From the NCBI RefSeq assembly GCF_900110025.1, contig NZ_FOCE01000001.1, forward strand, positions 248,001 to 312,000: a DNA stretch of 64,000 nt, in the 5' to 3' direction. Position 1 is the stretch's first letter, and each line of letters opens with the position of its first letter. The stretch comes from Gemmobacter aquatilis. Lineage in GTDB: Bacteria; Pseudomonadota; Alphaproteobacteria; Rhodobacterales; Rhodobacteraceae. The position numbers and the translations under genes were made by a program. This document shows positions 25,657 through 34,111 of the stretch, in pieces. The notes beneath the pieces are model-generated. The model was given only the letters and a program-made list of their open reading frames with translations. It was not told the origin of the DNA and did no database searches.

Positions 25657-26733
25657 ATGCTGGACGCTGCCCGCGATCAGGCGATCCGCCCCGGCGAAGG
25701 CCGGCTGGCCCATGCCCCCACCGACCATCCGCCGGTGAAAGCCGCGAAAGTCGGCGTGTTGCTGGCCAATCTCGGCACGCCGGACCATTACGATTACTGG
25801 TCGATGCGGCGCTATCTGAACGAGTTTCTGTCCGACAAACGGGTGATCGACTATGCCAGCTGGAAATGGCAGCCGCTGCTGCAGCTGATCATCCTGACCA
25901 AGCGCCCCTTCACCTCGGGGGCGAATTACAAGCTGATCTGGAACCACGACAAGGGCGAAAGCCCGCTGATGACCATCACCAAGGACCAGACCGCCGCCAT
26001 CGCCGCCCAGATGCAGGCGGCTTACGGCGATCAGGTTATGGTCGATTTCTGTATGCGCTACGGCAACCCTTCCACCGAATCCAGGGTGAAGGCGATGATC
26101 GCGGCGGGCTGCGAGAAGATCCTGTTCTTCCCGCTGTATCCGCATTACGCAGGTGCCACCTCGGCCACCGCCAATGACGCCTTCTTTCGCGCCTTGATGA
26201 AGGAAAAGCGCCAGCCCGCTGCGCGCACCGTGGCCGAATATTTTGACCATCCACTGTATATCGAGGCGCTGGCCCAGTCGGTGGAACGCGCCTATGCCGG
26301 GCTGGAGCAGCGGCCCGACGTGCTGGTGGCCTCGTATCACGGGATGCCGAAGCGCTATCTGATGTCGGGCGACCCCTATCACTGCCAGTGCCAGAAAACC
26401 TCGCGCCTGCTGCGCGAACGGCTGGGCTGGGAGAAGGGGGCGATCATCACCACCTTCCAGTCGGTTTTCGGGCCGGAAGAATGGCTGAAGCCCTATACTG
26501 TGGAACATGTCGCCGAGCTGGCGAAACAGGGCAAGAAACGCATCGCAGTGATTGCCCCGGCCTTTTCCGCCGACTGCATCGAGACGCTGGAGGAAATCAA
26601 CGGCGAGATCCGCGAAGCGTTTGAACACGCAGGCGGCGAAAGCTTCACCTATATTCCCTGCCTGAACGATGATGCGGCGCATGTTGCTGCGCTGACGGCG
26701 GTGATCCGCGAAAATCTGTCTGGCTGGGTCTGA
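25657..26733 (+). CDS. hemH: Ferrochelatase
   Basis: Inserts iron into protoporphyrin IX, the last step of haem synthesis. The 358-aa protein has the expected motifs: VGVLLANLGTPD near residue 30, the catalytic histidine in SYHGMPKRY near 228 and the metal-site glutamate in FSADCIETLEEI near 303. The ATG at 25657 is chosen because AGGAGA stands 6 bases before it; an in-frame ATG 7 codons upstream lacks a site. A strong terminator follows and separates it from a convergent small gene. Confidence 0.96.
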   Translation: MLDAARDQAIRPGEGRLAHAPTDHPPVKAAKVGVLLANLGTPDHYDYWSMRRYLNEFLSDKRVIDYASWKWQPLLQLIILTKRPFTSGANYKLIWNHDKGESPLMTITKDQTAAIAAQMQAAYGDQVMVDFCMRYGNPSTESRVKAMIAAGCEKILFFPLYPHYAGATSATANDAFFRALMKEKRQPAARTVAEYFDHPLYIEALAQSVERAYAGLEQRPDVLVASYHGMPKRYLMSGDPYHCQCQKTSRLLRERLGWEKGAIITTFQSVFGPEEWLKPYTVEHVAELAKQGKKRIAVIAPAFSADCIETLEEINGEIREAFEHAGGESFTYIPCLNDDAAHVAALTAVIRENLSGWV

Positions 26734-26751
26734 ACCCGGCCAGACAAAACG

Positions 26752-26783
26752 AAAAGGGCGACAGGTTTCCCTGCCGCCCTTTT
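26752..26783. terminator. Bidirectional terminator between hemH and the small gene
   Basis: A 14-bp stem with one mismatch (AAAAGGGCGACAGG and CCTGCCGCCCTTTT) encloses a TTTC loop, followed by T-rich sequence on the plus strand and on the minus strand after inversion. It sits between convergent genes and should stop both. Confidence 0.85.
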
Positions 26784-26802
26784 CTTTTCGGGGTGACCCG
26801 GC

Positions 26803-26982
26803 TCAGTTGGCAGCGACAGCGGCCACAACGAGCAGGAGCAGCAGCGGGATGATCACGCCGCCCGACGACGACGACGTCGCCGCTTCAACAACTTCCGGCT
26901 CCATGACCGGCTCAACCATGCCGCCAGCGAAAGCGGTGGAAGCGGCGACCGACAGGGCGGCTGCGAGTGCAAGTTTCTTCAT
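26803..26982 (-). CDS. Small secreted protein, paralogue of the yjb-linked one
   Basis: A 59-aa protein with a signal peptide (MKKLALAAALSVAASTAFA), a short acidic middle (MVEPVMEPEVVEA), a serine-glycine linker and a C-terminal hydrophobic stretch of leucines and valines ending AAVAAN. The ATG at 26982 follows GGAGGTTAAC, an excellent site. The signal-peptide end STAFAGG and about 20 coding bases match the gene at 14387-14611, so the two are related. It could be a small inner-membrane-anchored periplasmic peptide. Next to it are envelope genes. Function unknown. Confidence 0.75.
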   Translation of the reverse strand: MKKLALAAALSVAASTAFAGGMVEPVMEPEVVEAATSSSSGGVIIPLLLLLVVAAVAAN

Positions 26983-27129
26983 GTTAACCTCCAGATATTG
27001 CGTCACGTCGAATGTTGCAGAGGCGACGTAACGCACCCAAGACTGTACCTCGTAGATCGCTGTGTAATCTTGAACGCACATACACGCAATGACAGCCAAG
27101 CGCCATTGAGCCTCCACAGCGCCATGGCG

Positions 27130-27702
27130 TCAAATTAGCAACACCTGTGTCCCGATTTGTGCCATCTCGAACAATTCTTCGACGTGTTCGTTATACATGC
27201 CGATGCAACCATTGGACGATTTGCGCCCGATCTTGCGCGTGTCATGCGTGCCGTGGATGCGATAATAGGTCCAGGACAGCCAAAGCGCGCGGGTGCCCAG
27301 CGGATTGTCCGGGCCCGGGCCAATGTATTCCGGCCAGTCGGGGTTGCGTTCCAGCATCGAAGGCGTCGGGCGCCATTCCGGGCCGACCACCTTCTTGATG
27401 ATCTCGGTCCGGCCCTTGCGGGTCAGATCGGCAGAAACCGGCACCGAAGTCGGGTACAGCCGGTAAATCGTCTGGTCTTCCGACCAGAAATGCAACGCGC
27501 GGGATTCGGTATCGACCAGAATGGCGCCCTTCGCCAGAGTGGTGAAATAGGGTTGCCAATCCAGCATCCGGAAGCTGGAGATATTTGCACGCACCGACCC
27601 CTCGCTCTGGGCGAAGGCCGGCAGGGCGGCCGTGCCCATCACGGCTGCCGCAGCACCCAGAACCGCGCGACGGCTGGGCATGAACGTATCGTCAGCAGAC
27701 AT
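27130..27702 (-). CDS. L,D-transpeptidase with a Tat-type signal
   Basis: YkuD-domain peptidoglycan L,D-transpeptidase, acting in the periplasm to form 3-3 cross-links or attach proteins. The 190-aa precursor has a twin-arginine signal (PSRRAVLGAAAAVMG) near residue 8 and the catalytic block IHGTHDTRKIGRKSSNGCIGM with the nucleophile cysteine near residue 170. The ATG at 27702 follows AAGGAGTTCAGCGG; the frame upstream is not coding-like. It is divergent from the CAP lipoprotein across 163 bp. A Tat signal on an L,D-transpeptidase is seen in alphaproteobacteria but not in the E. coli enzymes. Confidence 0.9.
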   Translation of the reverse strand: MSADDTFMPSRRAVLGAAAAVMGTAALPAFAQSEGSVRANISSFRMLDWQPYFTTLAKGAILVDTESRALHFWSEDQTIYRLYPTSVPVSADLTRKGRTEIIKKVVGPEWRPTPSMLERNPDWPEYIGPGPDNPLGTRALWLSWTYYRIHGTHDTRKIGRKSSNGCIGMYNEHVEELFEMAQIGTQVLLI

Positions 27703-27865
27703 CCGCTGAACTCCTTGCGGTTTGACATGCGCGTCTATTAGCGGCGCCAGCGCCACTTCGCAAATCAAACACACGTCATTCGGCGGGATCACGCAGACTT
27801 GCGTTTGAACCTGCCCAATGAATTGGCTAAGGACGGGCGATCATATACGCTTTGGTGAACAGAAG

Positions 27866-28465
27866 ATGACGAGATTTCCGGTTCTGGCCCTCTGCGCCGT
27901 GGCGCTGCTTTCCGCGTGCAGCAGCCCGATCCCGCAAGAGCAGTTTGGCGCCGACGGGCGCCCGCTGCCGCGCGTCTACAAGATGTCCAGAGCGGACGAG
28001 GCAGAAATCCCCTACCGGGTGCTCGACTCGCTCAACGCGCTGCGCTCTGCCAAGGGCGTGTCTCCTGTGCAGTTGAACGCCCAGCTCAGCGCCGCCGCCG
28101 CCGCCCATTCGCGCGACATGTCTGCGCAAAACCGCCCGTGGCATTTCGGCTCCGACGGCTCCTCGCCGCTGTTGCGCGCCCAGCGTGCCGGTTACGCTGG
28201 CCATTTCATGGGCGAGCTGATCGCCGAAACCTACGAGACCGAGATGGAGACGCTGGCCGACTGGTCCACCCAGGCCGAGACGCGCGGCGTGCTGCTGGAG
28301 CCGAAAGTGAACGAACTTGGCTTCGCCTGGTATCAGGAGCCGAACGGCAAGATCTGGTGGACGCTGGTCACCGGCGACAGCACGCGCCCGCCGGTCGCCA
28401 ATGTGAACATCACCGCGCTTGGCCGCGAAACCACGTCCGAGATGGACAATCTCGTTGGCCAGTAA
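27866..28465 (+). CDS. CAP-domain (SCP/PR1) lipoprotein
   Basis: Exported protein of the CAP superfamily (SCP/YkwD type). The 199-aa precursor has a lipoprotein signal (ALCAVALLSAC) with lipobox cysteine at residue 17. The CAP domain follows (about 55-180), with SLNALRSAKGVSPVQLNAQLSAAAAAHSRDM (first helices), RPWHFGSDGSS and VNELGFAWYQEPNGKIWWTL. The ATG at 27866 is chosen because the lipoprotein signal begins there. Bacterial CAP proteins are often linked with envelope remodelling, which suits the two L,D-transpeptidases beside it. The exact function is unknown. Confidence 0.85.
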   Translation: MTRFPVLALCAVALLSACSSPIPQEQFGADGRPLPRVYKMSRADEAEIPYRVLDSLNALRSAKGVSPVQLNAQLSAAAAAHSRDMSAQNRPWHFGSDGSSPLLRAQRAGYAGHFMGELIAETYETEMETLADWSTQAETRGVLLEPKVNELGFAWYQEPNGKIWWTLVTGDSTRPPVANVNITALGRETTSEMDNLVGQ

Positions 28466-28490
28466 CGCCGTCGGACAAAAAAATGACACA

Positions 28491-28512
28491 AAAGGGGCCT
28501 TCGGGCCCCTTT
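28491..28512. terminator. Bidirectional terminator between CAP and L,D-transpeptidase genes
   Basis: AAAGGGGCC and GGCCCCTTT form a perfect 9-bp stem with a stable TTCG tetraloop. It lies between the convergent CAP gene and second L,D-transpeptidase gene and can serve both. Confidence 0.9.
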
Positions 28513-28524
28513 CTGCATCCCGGC

Positions 28525-29025
28525 TCAGGGCAGGATGTAAACCGGCGTCCTGCGGCGGACCATGGAATAGACCACTTCCATCTCCTTGTCCGTCACGGCG
28601 ATGCAGCCTGCGGTCCAGTCACCCTTGTTGCGGCCCTTATAGTCTGACCGGCCATGAATCATGATATCGCCGCCCGGCGATTTGCCCTGCGCCTCGGCAA
28701 AGGCCTTGTCCTCCCGGTTGGGGTAGGAGATGCCAAGCGACAGGTGATACCGGCTGTTCGGATTATGGCGGTTGATGAAATAGGTGCCTTCCGGGGTCTT
28801 GCCGTCTCCCTCGAACTGCTTGTGGCCGACCGGAGTGAACCCAAGCGCCACGTCGTATTCTTCCAGCACCTCGGAATTGTGCAGCAAATACATCTTCCGC
28901 GCTGCCTTGTGCACCTGGATCGAGGTCACAGAAGGCCCGTCATAGCTGCGGAATTTCCCCTTCTGCCCGCAAGCGGTGATGCCAAAAGCAAGCACAAGGG
29001 CCAGAAGAACCCGAAGGATGGTCAT
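28525..29025 (-). CDS. L,D-transpeptidase lipoprotein (YafK-like)
   Basis: Second YkuD-type L,D-transpeptidase, closer in build to YafK/DpaA-like proteins. The 166-aa precursor has a lipoprotein signal (LALVLAFGITAC) with cysteine near residue 17. Its domain has IQVHKAARKMYLLHNSEVL near 40, GDGKTPEGTYFINRHNPNS near 78 and the catalytic IMIHGRSD ... GDWTAGCIAVTD with Cys near 143. The ATG at 29025 gives the signal. YafK-type enzymes can release Braun lipoprotein rather than cross-link, so the two L,D-transpeptidases here may have opposite actions; that is inference. Confidence 0.88.
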   Translation of the reverse strand: MTILRVLLALVLAFGITACGQKGKFRSYDGPSVTSIQVHKAARKMYLLHNSEVLEEYDVALGFTPVGHKQFEGDGKTPEGTYFINRHNPNSRYHLSLGISYPNREDKAFAEAQGKSPGGDIMIHGRSDYKGRNKGDWTAGCIAVTDKEMEVVYSMVRRRTPVYILP

Positions 29026-29139
29026 GGAACGCCTGTATTTGTTGTTTCTTTTTCCTGCCCATACGCAAAATAGCATGATCTGCCTAGGGGCGTTAACCCT
29101 GCAGAAATCCACAGAGCAACAAAAGAAACGTGCGCAGCT

Positions 29140-30363
29140 TCAGACGCGGCTGAAGCGCGCCGCCAGTTCCACATGCGCCGACCAGCGGAACTGATCCACC
29201 ACCTGCACCCAGTCCAGCCGATAGCCCCCCGCCAGCAACACCTTGGCATCGCGCGCGAATGTGGCCGGGTTGCAGGATACGGCGGCGATCACCGGCACCC
29301 CGGATCGGGCCAATGTGGCCGTCTGCGCCTCGGCCCCGGCGCGCGGCGGGTCGATCACCACCGCCTCCACGCCCTTGAACTCGTCAGGCTCCAGCGGGCG
29401 GCGGAACAAGTCGCGCGTCTCGGCCCGCACGCGGTGCAGGCCCTGCGCCTGCCGCCAGCCCTTGTCGAGCGCTGCGATCATTGCGGCATCGCCTTCAACC
29501 GCGTGAATATCCGCCTGTTCGGCCAGCGGCAGGCTGAAGGTGCCCGCCCCCGCGAACAGATCGGTGATTCGGCCCGCCTGCCCCACCGCCGCGCGCACCG
29601 CTGCCAGCAAGGCAGCCTCGCCCTCGGCGGTCGCCTGCAGAAAAACGCCCGGCGGCGGGGCGACCAGAGCCTTGCCAAACCGCTGCATCGGGGCAGCGCG
29701 CAGGGCGACCGTTTCATCTTCCCATGTCACACGCGACAGGCCATGCGCCTCGCAGATCCGCGCCAGATCCAGCCGCAGCGCGGAATCCAGCGGCTTGCCG
29801 CCCGCCACCGCCACATCCGGCCCAGCCAGCGTGCGGGTGATGGTCAGTGAAAGCTCCGTCGTGCGCGACCCGCCCGCCACCACAAGCGCCTCCAGCGCCG
29901 GAAAGGCGGCCATCAGATCGGGGTGCAGCAACTGGCAGTTCGGCACCGGAATCAGCAGATCCGACCCGCGCGCGTGAAAGCCCAGCATCGCGCCACCCTT
30001 GGTGCGGCGCCCGGCGATCACCGCCCGCCGCCGCGATCGGGGCGGCGAGGTGATGATTGGGAGCAGCACCGCCTCCAACCCCTGCCCCGCCAGCGCGCCC
30101 TTCACGATGCCCAGCTTCCAGTCGGCCACCACATCATCGCGCACATGCTGCATCAGACAGCCACCACAGCTTTTGGCATGGGCACAGGGCGGTTTCACCC
30201 GGTCAGCCGAGGGCGTCAGGATCCGCACGCCGCGCAGCGTATCCCCCTGCAGCTCGCCCTCCACCTCTTCACCGGGCAGCGTCTGCGGCACATAGACAGG
30301 CCCGTCCAGCCCCTGCGCGATCCCGTCGCCCAGATGCCCCAGCCGCTCGATGGTCAGTTTCAT
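29140..30363 (-). CDS. RNA 5-methyluridine methyltransferase, TrmA/RlmD family
   Basis: Methylates uridine C5 in rRNA or tRNA. The 407-aa protein has an N-terminal OB/TRAM-like part and iron-sulfur cysteines (CAHAKSCGGC with a later C in CQLLHPD). The SAM-binding site is DLFAGAGTFSLPLAEQ near residue 265, followed by VIDPPRAGAEAQ near 335 and the catalytic cysteine VSCNPATFARD near 362. The ATG overlaps the stop of the upstream ABC exporter by 4 bp. Which uridine it targets (rRNA 747/1939 or tRNA 54) cannot be told here. Confidence 0.92.
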   Translation of the reverse strand: MKLTIERLGHLGDGIAQGLDGPVYVPQTLPGEEVEGELQGDTLRGVRILTPSADRVKPPCAHAKSCGGCLMQHVRDDVVADWKLGIVKGALAGQGLEAVLLPIITSPPRSRRRAVIAGRRTKGGAMLGFHARGSDLLIPVPNCQLLHPDLMAAFPALEALVVAGGSRTTELSLTITRTLAGPDVAVAGGKPLDSALRLDLARICEAHGLSRVTWEDETVALRAAPMQRFGKALVAPPPGVFLQATAEGEAALLAAVRAAVGQAGRITDLFAGAGTFSLPLAEQADIHAVEGDAAMIAALDKGWRQAQGLHRVRAETRDLFRRPLEPDEFKGVEAVVIDPPRAGAEAQTATLARSGVPVIAAVSCNPATFARDAKVLLAGGYRLDWVQVVDQFRWSAHVELAARFSRV

Positions 30364-32210
30364 TCCGCCGCCTCTGCTTCTTCCACGCCGATGAAGCCCC
30401 CGGATTGCCTGTTCCAGTAGCGCGCGTAAAGCCCCCCCAGCGCCAGAAGCTGATCATGGCTGCCCTGTTCGACGATCCGCCCCGCATCCAGCACCACGAT
30501 CCGGTCCATCATCACGATGGTCGAAAGCCGGTGCGCGATGGCCAGCACGGTCTTGCCGACCATCACCCGGCCCAGCGCCTCCTGAATACTGGCCTCCACC
30601 TCGCTGTCCAATGCGCTGGTCGCCTCGTCGAGCACCAAAATCGGCGCGTCTTTCAGAAAGGCCCGCGCCAGCGCGATCCGCTGCCGCTGCCCGCCCGACA
30701 GCTTCACCCCCCGCTCGCCCAGAAAGGCATCATAACCCTTGCGGCCCTGATGATCCTCCATCGCCAGAATGAACTCATGCGCCTCGGCGGCCTGCGCAGC
30801 GGCGATGATTTCGGCCTCGGACGCATCGGGGCGACCGTAAGCGATATTGTCGCGGGCAGATCGGTTGAACATCGCGGTTTCCTGCGTGACCATGCCGATC
30901 TGGCGGCGCAGGCTTTCCTGCGTCACACCCCGCACATCGGCATCATCCACCAGAATCCGCCCCTTTTCGCAGTCATAGAGCCGCAAGAGCAGCGAAACCA
31001 AGGTCGATTTCCCCGCCCCCGAAGCCCCCACGATCCCCAGCTTTTCGCCCGCCCGGATATCCAGCGTCAGATCATCCACCCCACCCCGCTTGCGCCCATA
31101 GGCGAAAGAGGCGTGATCGAACCGGATCGCCCCCGCCACACGCGGCAGCTCCACCGCGCCCGGCGCATCGGCCAGTTGATGCGGCACCGACAGCGTGCGC
31201 ATCCCGTCTTCCACCTCGCCCACGCTGGTATAGATCGACATCAGCGTGAAGCTGACCCAGCCGGTCATCTGCGCGATGCGCATGGCCACGGCCCCCGCCG
31301 CGGCAATCGCCCCCGCCGTCGCCGCCCCCTGCTGCCACAGCACCACCGTCCCACCGATCAGCAGCACCGGCAGCACCCCCGCCAGCGTCATCAGCGAAAA
31401 GCGGAACCATGTGGAAATCTCGCCAAACTCGATACTGCGGGCGCGAAACACCTCCATGCTTTTCAGCGCGACGCGATCCTCGAAGGCGGCATGGGCGAAC
31501 AGCTTCACCGTCTTGATATTGGTGATCGTATCCACCACCTGCCCCGACACCATCGCCCGCGCCGCGGCCCGTGCCGACGAGTTCACCTTCACCTTGGGCA
31601 GAAAGAACCGGATCAGCGCCAGATAGCTGACCAGCCAGACCATCAGCGCCACCGCGATCCGCGCATCAATCGCAATCAGGAAGATCGCCGATCCGATCAC
31701 CGAGGCCAGCGCGAAACAGACGGTGTTGATCACCTCTGTCGCCACATCCGTCACCGCCCGCGCCGCCTGCATCTGCTTTTGCGCGATCCGCCCGGCAAAA
31801 TCATTGTCAAAGAAGGTAACGCTTTGCCCCAGCGTCCAGCGATGCAACCGGCTCAGCACCAGCGGCATGACATTCGGCCCGATGATGATCGCGTTGGAGG
31901 CAGAGGAGAAGGCGAAGGCCAACGGGCGGAAGAACAGGTAGAAGGCGACGAACCACAGCAGCAGGTGCAGGTGGTTGGCAAAGAAGCCCGCAGGCCCGGT
32001 GGAAACCGCCGCATCCACCACCCAGCCGAGGATCAGCGCCGAAACCACCTCGGTCGTGCCCGCGAGGGATGAAATCACCCCGGCCAAGATCAGGGGCGGC
32101 CAGGCGCCGCGCAGGCACCAGTTGAAAAACCCGCCAAGGCTCTGCGGTGGGGCACCTTCCGCCGGGCGGAACGCGTCGATAAATCCCGCAAGCGCCCGTA
32201 AAGCCTTCAC
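30360..32210 (-). CDS. ABC exporter half-transporter (first of a pair)
   Basis: Type IV (B-family) ABC half-exporter: a six-helix membrane domain (about residues 30-330) fused to an ATPase. The 616-aa protein has Walker A GASGAGKSTL near 398, signature LSGGQRQRIALARA near 500 and Walker B LVLDEATSALDSE near 522; all catalytic residues are present. It begins with GTG in a 4-bp GTGA overlap with the second exporter gene and ends in a 4-bp overlap with the RNA methyltransferase gene. It probably forms a heterodimer with its neighbour. Substrate (lipid, peptide or drug) is unknown. Confidence 0.92.
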   Translation of the reverse strand: MKALRALAGFIDAFRPAEGAPPQSLGGFFNWCLRGAWPPLILAGVISSLAGTTEVVSALILGWVVDAAVSTGPAGFFANHLHLLLWFVAFYLFFRPLAFAFSSASNAIIIGPNVMPLVLSRLHRWTLGQSVTFFDNDFAGRIAQKQMQAARAVTDVATEVINTVCFALASVIGSAIFLIAIDARIAVALMVWLVSYLALIRFFLPKVKVNSSARAAARAMVSGQVVDTITNIKTVKLFAHAAFEDRVALKSMEVFRARSIEFGEISTWFRFSLMTLAGVLPVLLIGGTVVLWQQGAATAGAIAAAGAVAMRIAQMTGWVSFTLMSIYTSVGEVEDGMRTLSVPHQLADAPGAVELPRVAGAIRFDHASFAYGRKRGGVDDLTLDIRAGEKLGIVGASGAGKSTLVSLLLRLYDCEKGRILVDDADVRGVTQESLRRQIGMVTQETAMFNRSARDNIAYGRPDASEAEIIAAAQAAEAHEFILAMEDHQGRKGYDAFLGERGVKLSGGQRQRIALARAFLKDAPILVLDEATSALDSEVEASIQEALGRVMVGKTVLAIAHRLSTIVMMDRIVVLDAGRIVEQGSHDQLLALGGLYARYWNRQSGGFIGVEEAEAAE

Positions 32211-34048
32211 GCCTCATCCTCCGTGCCGATGAAACCGCCGGACTGGCGGGCCCAGAACCGGGCATAGAGCCCGCCTTGCGCCAGAAGATCAGTATGGCTG
32301 CCCTCTTCGGCCACCGCACCATCCTCCAGCACGACGATGCGGTCCATGGCCGAAATGGTGGAAAGTCTGTGCGCGATGGCGATCACCGTCTTGCCCTGCA
32401 TCACGCCATACAGCGCCTCTTGAATCGCCGCCTCCACTTCGCTGTCCAAGGCGCTTGTCGCCTCGTCCAGAATCAGGATCGGCGCATCCTTCAGGATGAC
32501 GCGCGCCAGCCCGATGCGCTGCCGCTGCCCGCCCGAGAGTTTCACCCCGCGTTCGCCCACATGGGCATCATAGCCTGTGCGCCCTTCCGGATCTTGCAGC
32601 GTCAGGATGAACTCATGCGCCTCGGCCCGCCTGGCGGCGGCGATCATCTCGGCCTCGGTCGCATCGGGCCGCCCATAAAGGATATTTTCGCGCACCGACC
32701 GATGCAGCAGGCTGCTGTCCTGCTGAACCATGCCGATCTCGCGGCGCAGGCTGTCTTGCGTGACCCGGGCGATATCCTGCCCGTCGATCAGGATGCGGCC
32801 CGCCTCGGTGTCGTAGAAGCGCAGCATCAGCTTCACCAGTGTCGATTTCCCGGCGCCCGAACGGCCCACGACCCCGATCCGCTCGCCCGGTCGGATGGTC
32901 AGGATCACATCGCGCAACCCGCCCGACCCGCGCCCGTAATGATGCGACACATGATCCAGCACGATTTCGCCCTTGGTCAGCCGCAGCGGCTGCGCGCGCG
33001 GCGCATCGACAAGGCCGATCGGCTGGGTGATCGTCTCCATCCCCTCCTGCACCACGCCCAGCGCCTGCACCAGCGATGTCGTGGCCCACATGATCCAGTA
33101 GGTCATGTTGTTCAGCCGCAACACCAGCGTGGTGGCCGCCGCCACCGTGCCCACGCTGGCCTGGCCCTGATACCACAGCAGCAAGGCCCAGCCCGTCACC
33201 GCCACGATCAGGAACCCGTTCAACACGGTCAGCGCCAGATCCATCTTGGTGACGACGCGCATTTCGTGCTGAAATTTCACCCGCGCCGTCTCGATCGCCT
33301 CGGTCGCATGGCGCATTTCCAGATCGTGATGGGCGAACAGCTTGACCGAGTGGATGTTGGAATAGGCATCCACCACGCGCCCCGTCACCGCCGAGCGCGC
33401 ATCGCTGCTGGCCTTCGACGCAGGCCCCGCCCGCCGCAGGGTCCAGCGCACCAGTGCCGCATACAGCGCGAACCAGATCAGCAGCGGCAGCAGCAGCCGC
33501 AAATCCGCATCCGCCAGCATCACCCCGGCGCCAACAATGGTGACCGAGGCGAAGGCCACCGCATCAAAAGTCTGGAACACCGCATCCCCCGCCGCCGGGG
33601 GCGTCTGCATGATGCGGTTGGCAATACGCCCCGCAAAATCGCTTTCAAACCAGCCCACCGGCTGGCGCAGCACATGGTCATGCGCGCGGTAGCGGATCAT
33701 CGTACCGAAATTCGGCAGGATCGTGTTGTGCAGCAGCGCGACATTGGCCACCAGCAGCGCCGGGCGCAGGATCAACACCGCCAGACCGACAAGGATGATC
33801 TCGCCCCCATGGCTGGCCCACACCTCCTGCGGGCTGCCATTGGCCAGCAGATCGACCATCCGCCCGACATACCAGATCAGCGCCACATCCGCCGAAGCCG
33901 CGATGATCGACAGTGCCGCCGTCACGGCAAACACGCCATGGAACGGCTGGATATACTCTTTCAGAAACGGCCAGAGCCGGCGTGGCGGAGTATCCGAATG
34001 CACATAGGGCCGATAGGGATCAACGAGCCCTTCAAAAAAACGAAACAT
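32207..34048 (-). CDS. ABC exporter half-transporter (second of a pair)
   Basis: Partner of the gene at 30360-32210, with the same membrane-domain plus ATPase layout. The 613-aa protein has Walker A GRSGAGKSTLVKLML near residue 390, signature LSGGQRQRIGLARV near 490 and Walker B LILDEATSALDSE near 513. Both ATPase domains of the pair look catalytically complete, unlike many heterodimeric exporters with one degenerate site. The ATG at 34048 follows AAGGCCTTCCTC; an in-frame TTG lies 10 codons upstream. It is the first gene of a three-gene coupled set ending with the RNA methyltransferase. Confidence 0.92.
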   Translation of the reverse strand: MFRFFEGLVDPYRPYVHSDTPPRRLWPFLKEYIQPFHGVFAVTAALSIIAASADVALIWYVGRMVDLLANGSPQEVWASHGGEIILVGLAVLILRPALLVANVALLHNTILPNFGTMIRYRAHDHVLRQPVGWFESDFAGRIANRIMQTPPAAGDAVFQTFDAVAFASVTIVGAGVMLADADLRLLLPLLIWFALYAALVRWTLRRAGPASKASSDARSAVTGRVVDAYSNIHSVKLFAHHDLEMRHATEAIETARVKFQHEMRVVTKMDLALTVLNGFLIVAVTGWALLLWYQGQASVGTVAAATTLVLRLNNMTYWIMWATTSLVQALGVVQEGMETITQPIGLVDAPRAQPLRLTKGEIVLDHVSHHYGRGSGGLRDVILTIRPGERIGVVGRSGAGKSTLVKLMLRFYDTEAGRILIDGQDIARVTQDSLRREIGMVQQDSSLLHRSVRENILYGRPDATEAEMIAAARRAEAHEFILTLQDPEGRTGYDAHVGERGVKLSGGQRQRIGLARVILKDAPILILDEATSALDSEVEAAIQEALYGVMQGKTVIAIAHRLSTISAMDRIVVLEDGAVAEEGSHTDLLAQGGLYARFWARQSGGFIGTEDEA

Positions 34049-34111
34049 GAGGAAGGCCTTGGAATGCTTGCGCCCCAAGATATAGGCGATTTTGACCGAA
34101 AGGAAAACCGA

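Noticed and set aside
27703-27865. Promoter for the CAP gene from TTGACA at 27722
   Set aside because: No -10 element lies at 16-18 bp, and the TTGACA may be chance in a leader.
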